In this document: positions 50,982 through 61,363 of the stretch, piece by piece | How positions within the stretch are numbered: the stretch's first letter is position 1 | Layout of the letters: every line of letters starts with the position of its first letter | The notes under the pieces: generated by a model | What the model was told of the DNA's origin: nothing | The model's database searches: none | What the model saw: only the letters and a program-made list of their open reading frames with translations | Assembly (NCBI GenBank): GCA_964368425.1 | Contig: CAYJAP010000002.1 | Span: 1 to 61,812 of the forward strand | Reading direction: 5' to 3' | DNA from: CAYJAP01 sp964368425 | Lineage (GTDB): Bacteria; Bacillota; Clostridia; Christensenellales; UBA1242 | DNA length: 61,812 nucleotides | Made by a program: the position numbers and the translations under genes

Positions 50982-52667
50982 ATGGACTTAAAAGAGATTA
51001 TAAATACAAAATTAGCCAAAACATCTTTCAAAAATTATGATTTGAATAAATTATTAACAGTCAATACAGATACCTCCAAGGGAGATGTTTCTCTTCCTTG
51101 TTTTGCTCTCGCTAAAGAATTAAAAAAATCCCCTCAAGCTATTGCTGAAGATATTAAAAATAGTATTGATAACACTAATCTTGAGAAAGTTGAAGTCGTT
51201 AATGGCTACGTTAATTTCTTTATAGACAAAAAGATGATTATCCAAAAAGTATGTCAGGAAGTTTTCTCTCAGCAAGACTCTTTTGGTGCAACTAACTTGG
51301 GAAAAAATCAGACTGTCTTCTTCGACTACAGCTCTGCAAACTTAGCAAAATATATGCATATAGGTCATCTAAAAACCACCATTATAGGTGACGTTCTGAA
51401 GAAGGTATACGCTTTCGAGGGATATAAGACGGTGGGAATTAACTACATCGGAGACTACGGTTTGCCGTTTGGAAAGATGATCGTAGCATACCAAAAATGG
51501 GGAAACAAACAAGATATTATTGATAGAGAAGTCGCTGCGATACAGGATTTGTATGTGCGGTTTAATCAGGAGGCAGGAAACGATCCTTCTCTCACACTAG
51601 AGGCGCAGACAGTTTCAAAAGCGATTGAAGATAAAGACAAAAAGGTGCTTGAAATATACAAATGGTTTATTGACTTAAGTAAAAAGGAAGTGCGACGTAT
51701 TTGCTCTCTGTTAGGCGTGACTTTTGATAGTTGGAGAGGGGAAAGTTATTATTCCGATAAAATGGGACCTGTTGTTGACGAACTTACAAATAAAGGATTG
51801 TTACAGGAGAGTGAAGGTGCACAAGTTGTGGATTTAAATCCATACGGGCTAGGTTATTGTTTAATCAAGCGTAGTGATGGCGGGACACTATATGCCACAC
51901 GTGATTTGGCAGCAGCGGAAGATAGGTACAAAACATACAAATTTACTAAAGGTTTTTATGTGACGAGCGTTGCTCAAAAGCTACATTTTCAGCAGTTTTT
52001 TAAGTGTCTTGAGTTATTAGGCAAAAAGTATGCTGGTGGATTAAAACATATTGCATATGGACAATACAGCTTACCTACAGGAAAGATATCCAGTAGACTA
52101 GGAAAACAGGCTCTGATAAAAGATTTGTACGAAGCTACCTTGACAGAAGCAAAAAGAGTGCTGATAGAGAAGGGTAGTAAAGATAAAAGTTTGGACAAGG
52201 TTGCTCACAAGATCAGTGTAGGGGCATTAAAGTTTGAAACAGTCAAAAACGAGCTGATAAAAGATAGCGTGTTTGATCAATCCAAGGCGTTGAGTTTCGA
52301 AGGAGAAACTTCTCCATACATGCAGTATACTTATGCTCGCTGCTGTAGTATCCTGCAGAAATGTAAGACTGACCACCCTTTCGCCATATCTCCTAGCGAG
52401 CTATCGGACGACATTTCTTTCTCGATAATAAAAACCATTAACAAGTTTACTCAAGTTGTAAAAGATGTACACGATAAGTACGAGCCGGCGATTCTCACAC
52501 AATACCTATTGGATTTGTGTAGTCTGTTTAATAAATTTTATAACTTTACCAGGGTTATTGAAAACGGCAAAATTAACGAGAGTAGAGCAGGATTAGTGCA
52601 GTGCGTACGCACCGTTCTTGGAAACGGACTGAACCTAATTGGAATACCTTTAATAAATAAAATGTAA
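50982..52667 (+). CDS. argS: Arginyl-tRNA synthetase
   Basis: A 561-residue class I synthetase with N-terminal Add-1 domain, HIGH box in MHIGHLKTT, GDYGLPFGK, a KMSKS-like LPTGKISSRLGK, and the DALR anticodon domain with EGETSPYMQYTYAR. The length is normal. The start has GAGAGGAAAGC upstream. It is alone, followed by a strong terminator. Confidence 0.95.
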   Translation: MDLKEIINTKLAKTSFKNYDLNKLLTVNTDTSKGDVSLPCFALAKELKKSPQAIAEDIKNSIDNTNLEKVEVVNGYVNFFIDKKMIIQKVCQEVFSQQDSFGATNLGKNQTVFFDYSSANLAKYMHIGHLKTTIIGDVLKKVYAFEGYKTVGINYIGDYGLPFGKMIVAYQKWGNKQDIIDREVAAIQDLYVRFNQEAGNDPSLTLEAQTVSKAIEDKDKKVLEIYKWFIDLSKKEVRRICSLLGVTFDSWRGESYYSDKMGPVVDELTNKGLLQESEGAQVVDLNPYGLGYCLIKRSDGGTLYATRDLAAAEDRYKTYKFTKGFYVTSVAQKLHFQQFFKCLELLGKKYAGGLKHIAYGQYSLPTGKISSRLGKQALIKDLYEATLTEAKRVLIEKGSKDKSLDKVAHKISVGALKFETVKNELIKDSVFDQSKALSFEGETSPYMQYTYARCCSILQKCKTDHPFAISPSELSDDISFSIIKTINKFTQVVKDVHDKYEPAILTQYLLDLCSLFNKFYNFTRVIENGKINESRAGLVQCVRTVLGNGLNLIGIPLINKM

Positions 52668-53042
52668 AAATCTTTTATTTTAGTGAATATTATTTTATTA
52701 ATTACACACAACATAACTAGGCGGGATAAGTGAGCAAGCCTCACCATAAACCCGCCTTTTTATTACAACTAATATAGGGCTTTAATAAGCCTCTTTATCA
52801 TATAAGCGATATAGGTGATATAAAAAACAGCACCTAAAAATACAAGAGAAATTTATCTTTCTTCTTGTATTAATTTTTTGAGTTCTGCCTATTAAATATG
52901 TATACCTTTTCTTAGTGAAACTTCAGAAGACACACCACATCTTCAGCACAAATTACTCTGGTTGATATTTTGTATGATAATTATTTTTACAAAAAAACAG
53001 AGAGGTGCTGCCTATACTATTAACAACCGCTCCGTTATATTG
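52668..53042. other. Intergenic stretch, 375 bp, with hairpins
   Basis: It holds the argS terminator (52719-52761) and a second hairpin near 52841-52880 (AATACAAGA pairing with TCTTGTATT, followed by TTTTTT) for which I see no gene. A GAG-x-GGT/ACC-x-CTC stem with T-run around 53001-53035 is a plausible minus-strand terminator for the zinc-ribbon gene. Confidence 0.5.
52719..52761 (+). terminator. Terminator of argS
   Basis: AGGCGGG pairs with CCCGCCT, enclosing a GTGAG-CAAGC-CTCAC inner stem, followed by TTTTT. Confidence 0.8.
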
Positions 53043-53186
53043 TTAGTGACAACACTTACAATTACTGCAAAGATCCTCTTTTGATTCTACTTCATTTAGG
53101 GATAGAGGTTCTCCACATTTTTTGCATTTGTGATTTTCATTTTTATCCAACTTATTGGACAGCACCGAATTATGATTCAAAATCAT
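53043..53186 (-). CDS. 47-residue Cys-rich zinc-ribbon protein
   Basis: A short ORF with cysteines in HKCKKCGEP, DLCSNC and a final KCCH, forming a likely zinc ribbon (two CxxC pairs, plus an extra CCH). The rest is Asn/Lys/Glu-rich. AAAGGAG lies 9 bases before the ATG. It is too short for standard cut-offs but looks real. Different from the other micro zinc ribbon at 40578. Function unknown. Confidence 0.75.
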   Translation of the reverse strand: MILNHNSVLSNKLDKNENHKCKKCGEPLSLNEVESKEDLCSNCKCCH

Positions 53187-53341
53187 TTTACATTTCTCCT
53201 TTATTTCGTTATAATGTTAGATGATAAACGACTTATTTTTGCATTTTTATTTTTATTTTGCATATAAAATAATATAGATTATTTGTAATATATTGTGATT
53301 AAAATCAAAAAATATACAATTAAGTCGATTGGAGGACACTA

Positions 53342-53932
53342 ATGGCGACGGTGAAAAAGGATAATACTAAACAAACAGAAAAGAAAGAAAATGTTACTTT
53401 TAAAAAGGGGACTACTTCAAAGAAAGAGGTTGTTGGTCCGGTGTCACTAGCAAACAAGAAGACTAAAACCAAAACCACTGTGGATCCTCAGGTTGTTGAA
53501 AAACCTGTTGTAATAAAAGAAGAGGCATTAACACCAAAGAAAGATAAGCCGCGCGCTGACTTTGTAACTATTAAACCAAAGAAGATGCCTGTTACCGAAG
53601 ATTCTATTGCTACTAAAAAGTTTGCATGGCTCGCTTACATATTGTTCTTTATTCCACTATGTATAGATAGAAAAAGTGCTTTCGTTAGACACAACGCAAA
53701 TGAAGGTTTAGAAATAAATGTTTTTGATCTTCTAGGACTAACACTCTTATTGGTGGGATCACTAGTGAAGAGTGAAAGTGTTACATGGCATGGCGTTCTA
53801 GTAATATGTGTAATCATAGGTGCTGGAATACTAGCTCTCACAACAGTGACAAAAGTTTACATGATAATATTATCTGCACAAGGGAAACAGGTTAGCACGC
53901 CTTGGATGTGGGGACTTAGAATAATTAAATAG
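53342..53932 (+). CDS. Tic20/DUF4870-like membrane protein with Lys-rich N-terminus
   Basis: A 196-residue protein. The first 80 residues are Lys/Thr/Val-rich and look disordered (MATVKKDNTKQTEKKEN), followed by a membrane domain with four helices that matches the DUF4870/Tic20-like pattern: LAYILFFIPLCIDRKS, FVRHNANEGLEIN and VTKVYMIILSAQGK. The start has GATTGGAGGAC upstream. Its first six residues equal those of the 25-residue peptide at 2946. Role unknown in bacteria. Ends at a perfect terminator. Confidence 0.75.
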   Translation: MATVKKDNTKQTEKKENVTFKKGTTSKKEVVGPVSLANKKTKTKTTVDPQVVEKPVVIKEEALTPKKDKPRADFVTIKPKKMPVTEDSIATKKFAWLAYILFFIPLCIDRKSAFVRHNANEGLEINVFDLLGLTLLLVGSLVKSESVTWHGVLVICVIIGAGILALTTVTKVYMIILSAQGKQVSTPWMWGLRIIK

Positions 53933-53934
53933 TA

Positions 53935-53963
53935 AAAAAACAACTCGTATTGAGTTGTTTTTT
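53935..53963 (+). terminator. Terminator of the Tic20-like gene
   Basis: AAAAAACAACTC pairs with GAGTTGTTTTTT around GTATT. Confidence 0.85.
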
Positions 53964-54078
53964 CTTTGTTTAAATATCTGGTTATTCTTTGAGAAGTTGA
54001 AATATTTAACTATTCTTTAATAAACTGTTCAATGGTTTAATTTTCATAGAGCTATTTCACACCGTTTTTTATAAACAA

Positions 54079-56616
54079 TTATTCTTCATCTAGAGAAATC
54101 TCTTGTGTTTTCACTTTAGAAGGCTTTTCCTCTTCCTGTATATTCTGTGCAAACGCATCTTCAGATTCTTCACTTGGAGTTACTCCTACTGAAACAATCT
54201 TCGCATCTTCTCTCACCTTCATAACTCTCACACCTTTTGTGTTTCTACCAATTACATTTATTTCAGTGGAGTCAATTCGGATTATCTGTCCATCGTCAGC
54301 GATTAACATAATATCATCGCCGTCAGTAACCTGCTTTAGGTTTACAAGACCTCCTGTTTGTTCGTTGAATATGCCTGCCTTGATTCCTTTTCCGTTTCTA
54401 CCTTGAACGCGGTATTCTTTCTCATGTGTTCTCTTTCCGTAACCATTTTCTGAAATTGTTAATAGGAAAGAATCCTTTTTAATAACACTCATGTCTACAA
54501 TGTATTCGTCTTTATTTAAACTCATGCTCTTCACGCCCATAGTATCTCTACCCATGGATCTAACCGCAGACTCATTGAATCTGATACACTTACCCGTGCT
54601 ACTAGCGATAATGATTTCGTCATCTACATTTGTTACATAAACACCAATGAGTTCGTCTCCATCGTTCAATTTAATAGCAATTTTTCCTGTCTTACGGATA
54701 TTCTCAAACTGGTTAATATCTGTCTTTTTAATCAAACCGTTCTTGGTTGCCATCGTTAAGCTTCCTTGTGTGTCTGACTGAACAGGAATAATTGTGGTTA
54801 TTCTTTCACCCGGACTTACTTGTAAGAGGTTGATGATAGCTCGCCCCTTGCTCTGTTTTGTAGCTTCCGGAACTTCGTATCCTTTAATAGTATAAACCCG
54901 TCCCAGATTACTGAAACACAGAAGGTTATCGTGAGTGCTCGTTATATAGATTGTTTCCACAAAATCTTCTTCTTTGGTTTTGTGTGCCACAACTCCCACT
55001 CCGCCTCTATGTTGACTCTTGTATTCACTAACCGGCATTCTTTTAATATATCCGCCATGGGTCAGACTAATTACTACTTGTTCTTTTTCTATTAAGTCTT
55101 CAATACTGATATCACCATAATCTAAGCTAATTTCACTCTTTCTGGTCACACCATATTTTTCTTTTATAACCAATAAATCTTTTCTGATTATATCAAACAC
55201 CAGTTTATCGTCAGCAAGTACAGCCTTGTATCCTGTTATCTGATTATTGATGTCGGACAGCTCTTGCTTTAAACGTTCAACTTCTAATCCCGTCAATCGC
55301 TGTAACTTCATTTCTAGGATAGCTGCAGCCTGTTTTTCGGTTAACATAAACATATTGATTAATTTAACAACAGCGTCATTTTTATCTTCTGACTTCTTAA
55401 TAGTAGCAATTACCTCATCAATATTTGCCTGTGCTATTACCAATCCCTCAAGTATATGCGCCCTTGTTTCTGCTTTTTCTAAGTCAAACCGCGTTCTTCG
55501 AACTATTATCTCTTTCTGGAACTCTAAGTAGTTAGAAAGGATGTCTCTTAGATTAATAACTCTTGGCGTTCCTTTTACAAGCGCCAACAAGATTATTCCA
55601 AAGCTTACCTGCATTTGAGTGTGTTTGTACAGACTATTAAGCACAACCTGTGCATTAGCATCTCTTTTCACCTCAACAACAATACGCATTCCTTCTCTGT
55701 CACTTTCTTCCTTGATATCGCTAATACCTTCAATTCTCTTATTTTTAACGAGGTCTGCCATTTGTATAATCAATTTGGCTTTGTTAACCTGATAAGGAAT
55801 CTCTGTAATAACAATTCGGCTTCTACTTCCGTTATTATATTCTTCAATCTCAGCACGGCTGCGTATTAAAAAACTTCCTCGTCCCGTTCTGTATGCCTTT
55901 TTAATACCTGAACGTCCCATAATTATTCCATGTGTAGGAAAATCAGGAGCAGGAATTATTCTCATAAGATCATCTATACCTATCTCAGGATAGTCTATCA
56001 TCGCCACTACGCCGTCTATAACCTCTCCAAGGTTGTGTGGCGGGATATTTGTTGCCATGCCGACAGCGATGCCGTCTGAGCCGTTTACAAGCAAGTTAGG
56101 GAAGCGAGCAGGCAGAACAGTAGGCTGTACTAGGGAATCATCAAAGTTTGGGTAGAAATCGACAGTGTTCTTTTCGATGTCTCCCAACATATCACCACCA
56201 ATTTTACTCAGTCGTGCTTCTGTATAACGTGCTGCTGCCGGAGGGTCTCCGTCCACAGAACCAAAGTTTCCATGTCCATCTATAAGTGGATTGTTTATGG
56301 AGAAGTCCTGGGCTAGTCGCACCAACGCATCGTAGATAGCAGCATCTCCATGTGGGTGATATTTTCCCATAACTTCACCGACAATTCTTGCACACTTTTT
56401 GTATGGCTTATCATTAAAGCTATTTAATTCTCCCATAGAAAACAGAATTCTTCTATGCACTGGCTTTAATCCATCTCTAACGTCAGGTATAGCTCGGCTA
56501 ACGTTTACCGCCATCGCATAAGAGATAAACGACTTTTCTAATTCGTCTTTAACAGTAATATCAACAATCTTACCGTTGTTTTCTATCTCTAGTATTTCAT
56601 TTTTGTTATCGTCCAT
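54079..56616 (-). CDS. gyrA: DNA gyrase subunit A
   Basis: An 845-residue type II topoisomerase subunit that cuts and rejoins DNA for negative supercoiling. The winged-helix core has YHPHGDAAIYDAL and catalytic Tyr131 in AAARYTEARL; the coiled-coil gate follows, then the C-terminal beta-pinwheel with six blades, including the GyrA box in EYKSQHRGGVGV. At the quinolone site, Ala92 replaces the Ser83 of E. coli, while Asp96 (Asp87) is kept. It follows gyrB by 9 bp on the same strand. The acidic C-terminal tail is normal. Confidence 0.97.
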   Translation of the reverse strand: MDDNKNEILEIENNGKIVDITVKDELEKSFISYAMAVNVSRAIPDVRDGLKPVHRRILFSMGELNSFNDKPYKKCARIVGEVMGKYHPHGDAAIYDALVRLAQDFSINNPLIDGHGNFGSVDGDPPAAARYTEARLSKIGGDMLGDIEKNTVDFYPNFDDSLVQPTVLPARFPNLLVNGSDGIAVGMATNIPPHNLGEVIDGVVAMIDYPEIGIDDLMRIIPAPDFPTHGIIMGRSGIKKAYRTGRGSFLIRSRAEIEEYNNGSRSRIVITEIPYQVNKAKLIIQMADLVKNKRIEGISDIKEESDREGMRIVVEVKRDANAQVVLNSLYKHTQMQVSFGIILLALVKGTPRVINLRDILSNYLEFQKEIIVRRTRFDLEKAETRAHILEGLVIAQANIDEVIATIKKSEDKNDAVVKLINMFMLTEKQAAAILEMKLQRLTGLEVERLKQELSDINNQITGYKAVLADDKLVFDIIRKDLLVIKEKYGVTRKSEISLDYGDISIEDLIEKEQVVISLTHGGYIKRMPVSEYKSQHRGGVGVVAHKTKEEDFVETIYITSTHDNLLCFSNLGRVYTIKGYEVPEATKQSKGRAIINLLQVSPGERITTIIPVQSDTQGSLTMATKNGLIKKTDINQFENIRKTGKIAIKLNDGDELIGVYVTNVDDEIIIASSTGKCIRFNESAVRSMGRDTMGVKSMSLNKDEYIVDMSVIKKDSFLLTISENGYGKRTHEKEYRVQGRNGKGIKAGIFNEQTGGLVNLKQVTDGDDIMLIADDGQIIRIDSTEINVIGRNTKGVRVMKVREDAKIVSVGVTPSEESEDAFAQNIQEEEKPSKVKTQEISLDEE

Positions 56617-56625
56617 TTCTTCCTC

Positions 56626-58557
56626 CTATATGTCTAACTCTTTTACTCGAGTTGCGTTTAGTTCAATAAATTGTCTTCTTAATTCTGGATCTTCACCCAT
56701 CAATCTAGCAAACGCTTCCTCCGCCTCAAGAGCATCTTCTACCGTTACTCTTAACAACACCCTATGTTCTGGATTCATAGTTGTGTCCCATAACTGCTGA
56801 GCAGTCATCTCTCCAAGACCCTTATATCTTTGTAGGACAGTATTTCTTGGACGCCCCAACTCATCTAGCTTAGCATTCATTTCATCGTCACTGTAGGCGT
56901 AATACACGTCTTTTCCGTGTGATATCTTATACAATGGCGGCTGAGCGATGTATACGTGTCCATTTTCCACCAATGGTTGCATGAATCTAAAGAAGAATGT
57001 TAAAAGCAGTATTCGTATATGACTTCCGTCGACGTCGGCATCGGTCATACAGATGATTTTGTCGTATCTTAGTTTTTCTTCATTAAACTCACTACTTATT
57101 CCACAACCGAACGCCGTGATCATATCTTTAATTACAGAGTTCTCCAACACTTTAGTTAAAGTAGCTTTTTCAACGTTTAAAATCTTTCCACGTAAAGGAA
57201 GTATGGCTTGAAACTTTCTGTCTCTGCCCTGTTTCGCTGTACCACCCGCACTATCTCCCTCAACTAGGTATATTTCACACTCTTTAGGGTTTTTGTTTGT
57301 ACAGTCAGCTAATTTGCCTGGCAGGGTAGTGCTCTCGAGTATTCCTTTTCTTCTGGTTGCTTCACGAGCACTTCTTGCTGCATCTCGAGCTCGCTGTGCT
57401 GTAATACATTTCAAAATCAAATTCTTTGCCAAGACAGGGTTCTCTTCTAAGTAATCTCCAAACTTTTCCTGCATAGCATCAGAAACAATTTTCACCATCT
57501 CACTGTTTCCCAGCTTCGTCTTTGTTTGTCCTTCAAATTGTGGGTCCATTAACTTAACACTAACTATGGCGGTCAATCCTTCTCTAACGTCTTCTCCGCT
57601 TAGTTTTTCTGTGTCTTTTAGTATCTTGTTCTGCCTGCCGTAATCATTAATAATTCTTGTTAACGAGTTTTTAAATCCTGTTAAATGTGTTCCACCCTCT
57701 TCAGTATTAATATTGTTTGCGTACGCGTTTATAATCTCGTTATATCCATTGTTGTATTGGAAAGCAATTTCAATCTCGTTAGTGGCGTTAACAACATCCA
57801 CATACACAGGAGATGGAAATAATGATTCTTTGTTTTTGTTTAAATAATCAACAAATTCAACTATCCCGCCTATAAATTGATAAGTCTCTTTTTGTGGGGT
57901 TTCGCCTCTATCATCCTCAATAGATAGTGTTAATCCTTTATTTAAGAAAGCCATCTCCCTAAAGCGACTCTTCAGCTCAGAATAGTCTAGATCTAATGTC
58001 TCAAAAATCTCATCGTCGGGCATAAAAGTAACGGTTGTTCCTGTTTTATCAGTTTCTCCTACCACCATCAACGCATGTTGAGGAACTCCTCTTCTATACA
58101 GTTGTTTATGAATCTTGCCATTTTGGTAAATAATTACTTCTAACCAAGCAGACAAGGCGTTAACGCAGCTCAAACCAACTCCGTGTAATCCTCCCGATAT
58201 TTTATATCCTTTTCCACCAAACTTTCCACCAGCATGTAATTTAGTCAACACAACCTCTACCGCACTTCTGTTCTCGGTCTTGTGCATACCAGTAGGTATT
58301 CCTCTTCCGTTATCAATAACGGTACAACTCTTATCTTTATTTAACTTCACATCAACACGGTCACAAAATCCAGCCAACGCCTCATCGATACTGTTGTCTA
58401 TAATCTCTGTAACTAGGTGATGGAGTCCTCGTATGTCTGTGCTACCAATATACATCCCAGGACGCTTCCTAACAGGGTCTAATCCTTCTAGTACTTGTAT
58501 GTCCTCTTCGCTGTATTCGCCGGACTTCATGGCGTCTTTATTGTTTAATTCTGACAT
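56626..58557 (-). CDS. gyrB: DNA gyrase subunit B
   Basis: A 643-residue GHKL ATPase subunit. ATP-site motifs: ITEIIDNSIDEA-like TEIIDNSIDEALAG, IDNGRGIPTG, GGLHGVGLSCVNALS; then the QTKTKLGN loop and the TOPRIM domain EGDSAGG and DADVDGSHI, ending PQYKGLGEM-like QRYKGLGEM. The length is normal. Transcribed away from recF and dnaA, an unusual orientation. GAGGAGATAAAC precedes the ATG. Confidence 0.97.
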   Translation of the reverse strand: MSELNNKDAMKSGEYSEEDIQVLEGLDPVRKRPGMYIGSTDIRGLHHLVTEIIDNSIDEALAGFCDRVDVKLNKDKSCTVIDNGRGIPTGMHKTENRSAVEVVLTKLHAGGKFGGKGYKISGGLHGVGLSCVNALSAWLEVIIYQNGKIHKQLYRRGVPQHALMVVGETDKTGTTVTFMPDDEIFETLDLDYSELKSRFREMAFLNKGLTLSIEDDRGETPQKETYQFIGGIVEFVDYLNKNKESLFPSPVYVDVVNATNEIEIAFQYNNGYNEIINAYANNINTEEGGTHLTGFKNSLTRIINDYGRQNKILKDTEKLSGEDVREGLTAIVSVKLMDPQFEGQTKTKLGNSEMVKIVSDAMQEKFGDYLEENPVLAKNLILKCITAQRARDAARSAREATRRKGILESTTLPGKLADCTNKNPKECEIYLVEGDSAGGTAKQGRDRKFQAILPLRGKILNVEKATLTKVLENSVIKDMITAFGCGISSEFNEEKLRYDKIICMTDADVDGSHIRILLLTFFFRFMQPLVENGHVYIAQPPLYKISHGKDVYYAYSDDEMNAKLDELGRPRNTVLQRYKGLGEMTAQQLWDTTMNPEHRVLLRVTVEDALEAEEAFARLMGEDPELRRQFIELNATRVKELDI

Positions 58558-58792
58558 TGTTTATCTCCTCGCATGTTTTACGTTAAAATTATACCATAAA
58601 AAGCATTCTCAACCAAGCTTTTTGTTAGCATATTAATATATAAATATATATAATATATTATATGGTCAATTATTGCCAATTTGACGATTTGTAAAAAAGA
58701 ATTTAAAATTCTCTCTTTTATATTCCTTTATGATAAGAATTTTGGTATAATGATTTTAGTAATAATGGTGTAAATTGCACCAATAGGTAGAT

Positions 58793-59872
58793 ATGAAAGT
58801 TTTAAATGTTACATTAAAAGATTATAGAAACTATGACCATGCTTCGGTGGAGTTTTCGAATGGGCTAAATGTTATAAAGGGTAAAAATGCTCAGGGAAAA
58901 ACCAATCTATTAGAAAGTATATTTTTTTGTGCAATAGGAAAGAGTGTTCGTTTGAATAAAGATAAAGATTTAATTAAGTGGAAGAAAGATGTTTCAAAAG
59001 TACAGCTGGTTTTTGATAGTGATAAAGGGAAAAAAAAGATAGAAATTTATATCTTTAAGAACCAAAATAAATCTATCAAAATTAACGGCGTTCATATCAG
59101 TAGAATGGGTGAGTTGATGGGCGAGTTTAATGCCGTATATTTTTCTCCTGACGAACTAAAATTAGTAAAAAACAGTCCTGACGAAAGACGTAGGTTTATG
59201 GATATCGATCTCTCTCAATATAATAAAAACTATTTTTACAACTTAAATAAGTATAATAAAATTCTCGCTCAGAGAAATAAACTATTAAAGACTGGTGGAA
59301 ATGACATCAAAGAAACCGTTTCTATCTGGGATGATTCTCTGTCTAAATGTGGAGCGTACATCATTGTAAAGAGAATGAAATTAATTGAAACTCTAAAACA
59401 ACATGCTAATACTGTAAATAAATATCTCACAGGAGAGAAAGAAGATTTGCAGCTGTCTTATACTGGTATAACAGGACTGGACGAACAGGACATCGCTCAG
59501 AAGATAGTAAATGATTTGAGAAAAAATATCGAAAAAGATATGTCTTTGGGATATACATCTGTAGGCCCACATAGAGACGATATAAAAATAGAAAGTAACG
59601 GGATTGACATCCGTTATTTTGGGTCACAAGGGCAGCAGCGAACGTGTGCTTTATCGTTAAAATTAGCAGAGTTGGAGTTTTTTAAAGAAGCTGTAGGAAG
59701 TTATCCTGTATTATTACTGGATGATGTTTTAAGTGAGCTTGATAAACAACGACAAGAAAAACTTTTACAGTTTGTATCTAAATATCAGACAATTATCACA
59801 ACCACTGATTTTCCTTTTAATATCAAACACTCTTTGTATGAAATTGAAAATGGGCAAGTGAAAATTATATAA
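58793..59872 (+). CDS. recF: DNA replication and repair protein RecF
   Basis: A 359-residue SMC-like ATPase that helps load RecA at gaps. Walker A GKNAQGKTN (30-38), signature SQGQQRTCALSLKLAE and Walker B LLLDDVLSELD. The length is normal. The start has TAGGTAG upstream. It lies upstream of dnaA here, whereas in most Firmicutes recF follows dnaN. The S4-domain gene often next to recF is absent. Confidence 0.96.
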   Translation: MKVLNVTLKDYRNYDHASVEFSNGLNVIKGKNAQGKTNLLESIFFCAIGKSVRLNKDKDLIKWKKDVSKVQLVFDSDKGKKKIEIYIFKNQNKSIKINGVHISRMGELMGEFNAVYFSPDELKLVKNSPDERRRFMDIDLSQYNKNYFYNLNKYNKILAQRNKLLKTGGNDIKETVSIWDDSLSKCGAYIIVKRMKLIETLKQHANTVNKYLTGEKEDLQLSYTGITGLDEQDIAQKIVNDLRKNIEKDMSLGYTSVGPHRDDIKIESNGIDIRYFGSQGQQRTCALSLKLAELEFFKEAVGSYPVLLLDDVLSELDKQRQEKLLQFVSKYQTIITTTDFPFNIKHSLYEIENGQVKII

Positions 59873-59991
59873 GAAAAATAGATTATTGGATAAATTGGGC
59901 TTTATAAGTTATATATTTATATTTCTACAGATTAAAGCATTGACTTTTTGTGGTAAATTACTTAAAATAAGGATGAAAAAGGAAATAAAAT

Positions 59992-61335
59992 ATGCAAAAA
60001 ATTAAAGAAATTTGGCAAGAAGTTTTAAATATTTTACAGAAAGAAGTTACTGCTGTATCTTTTGATTTGTGGATAAAAGCTCTTGAGCCTTTTGATTTAA
60101 AAGAAGGGGTTATTTTATTATCCATCACTAGTGAAACTGCTAAAAATAGAGTGTTGAAATTACATAAAGAACAAATTTCTGCAGCATTAAAAAAGGTTTC
60201 AGATGAGATAGTAGATTTTAAAATATTAACCAGTGATGAAAAAGATTCTTTCGAAAAAGAAACTAATTGTGTTAATGATGTAGTAACAACAACTCGACAG
60301 GTTAGTAATTTTAAACCAGCATATTCCTTTGACTCTTTCGTAGTAGGAAATAGTAATAAATATGTGTATGCTGCGGCTCGAGGAGTAGCTGAAAATCCTT
60401 TCTCTAAAATCAATCCTTTATTTATTTACGGTGGGGTTGGTTTAGGAAAAACACACCTTCTGCACGCTATCGGAAATTATTTAAAACAAAACAATCCAGA
60501 GTTAAAAGTGTTATACGTTACTTGCGAAAAGTTTACTTTTGATTACGTGGACAGTTTACGTAACAGTAAAGATCGTTCTAACTCATTGTTTAGAGAAAAA
60601 TATAGAAACCTTGATGTATTAATGATTGACGACATACAGTTTATTAGCAAGGCTTCAGCAACTCAAGAAGAGTTTTTCCATACGTTTAATGATTTGTATC
60701 AGAATAATAAACAAATTATTATAGCTTCGGACCGCCCACCAAGAGATATTGCTACATTGGAAGAGCGTTTACGTAGTCGTTTTAGTATGGGATTAATACA
60801 AGATATTCAGACACCAGATTATGAGACTCGATTAGCTATTCTACAAAAGAAGGTTCAACAAGAGCATTATAGTGTTGATAATGAGGTTATTGAATATATC
60901 GCTGAAAATTGCGATACAAACATTCGTGAAATGGAAGGATTGTTGAGTAAAGTTTATTTTTACGCAAACCTTTTAGGAAAACAAAAAGCTACCATGGAAG
61001 AGGTTCAGGAAGCTTTAAAAGACCAGGTAAGGACTAATAAACAAGACTTAACAAGTGATAGAATTGTAGATTGTGTTTGTCAGTATTTCTCTGTTAATAA
61101 AAATGATTTAATTGGTAAAAAGAAAAATAAAGAGATTGTTGAACCACGACAAATTTCAATGTATTTAATTTGTGAAATGTTGGATTTACCACTCTCTTCA
61201 ATAGGTGAAATATTTGGTGGAAGAGACCACACCACAGTGATACACGCGAGAGATAAAATAACTCAACTTGTTAAAAATAATCAGAGATATAAAGTTATAA
61301 TTAATGATTTAAAAAGTTTGGTTACTAGAAAATAA
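59992..61335 (+). CDS. dnaA: Chromosomal replication initiator DnaA
   Basis: A 447-residue AAA+ protein. Domain I at the N-terminus (IWQEVLNILQKEV), short linker, AAA+ with FIYGGVGLGKTHLLHAIGN-type Walker A (147-154), MIDDIQF Walker B, and domain IV helix-turn-helix with GGRDHTTVIHARDKI, which reads DnaA boxes. The start has AAGGAAATAAA upstream. Followed by the origin region and dnaN. Confidence 0.97.
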   Translation: MQKIKEIWQEVLNILQKEVTAVSFDLWIKALEPFDLKEGVILLSITSETAKNRVLKLHKEQISAALKKVSDEIVDFKILTSDEKDSFEKETNCVNDVVTTTRQVSNFKPAYSFDSFVVGNSNKYVYAAARGVAENPFSKINPLFIYGGVGLGKTHLLHAIGNYLKQNNPELKVLYVTCEKFTFDYVDSLRNSKDRSNSLFREKYRNLDVLMIDDIQFISKASATQEEFFHTFNDLYQNNKQIIIASDRPPRDIATLEERLRSRFSMGLIQDIQTPDYETRLAILQKKVQQEHYSVDNEVIEYIAENCDTNIREMEGLLSKVYFYANLLGKQKATMEEVQEALKDQVRTNKQDLTSDRIVDCVCQYFSVNKNDLIGKKKNKEIVEPRQISMYLICEMLDLPLSSIGEIFGGRDHTTVIHARDKITQLVKNNQRYKVIINDLKSLVTRK

Positions 61336-61363
61336 TTATCATAATTCTACAAAAAAGTGCATA

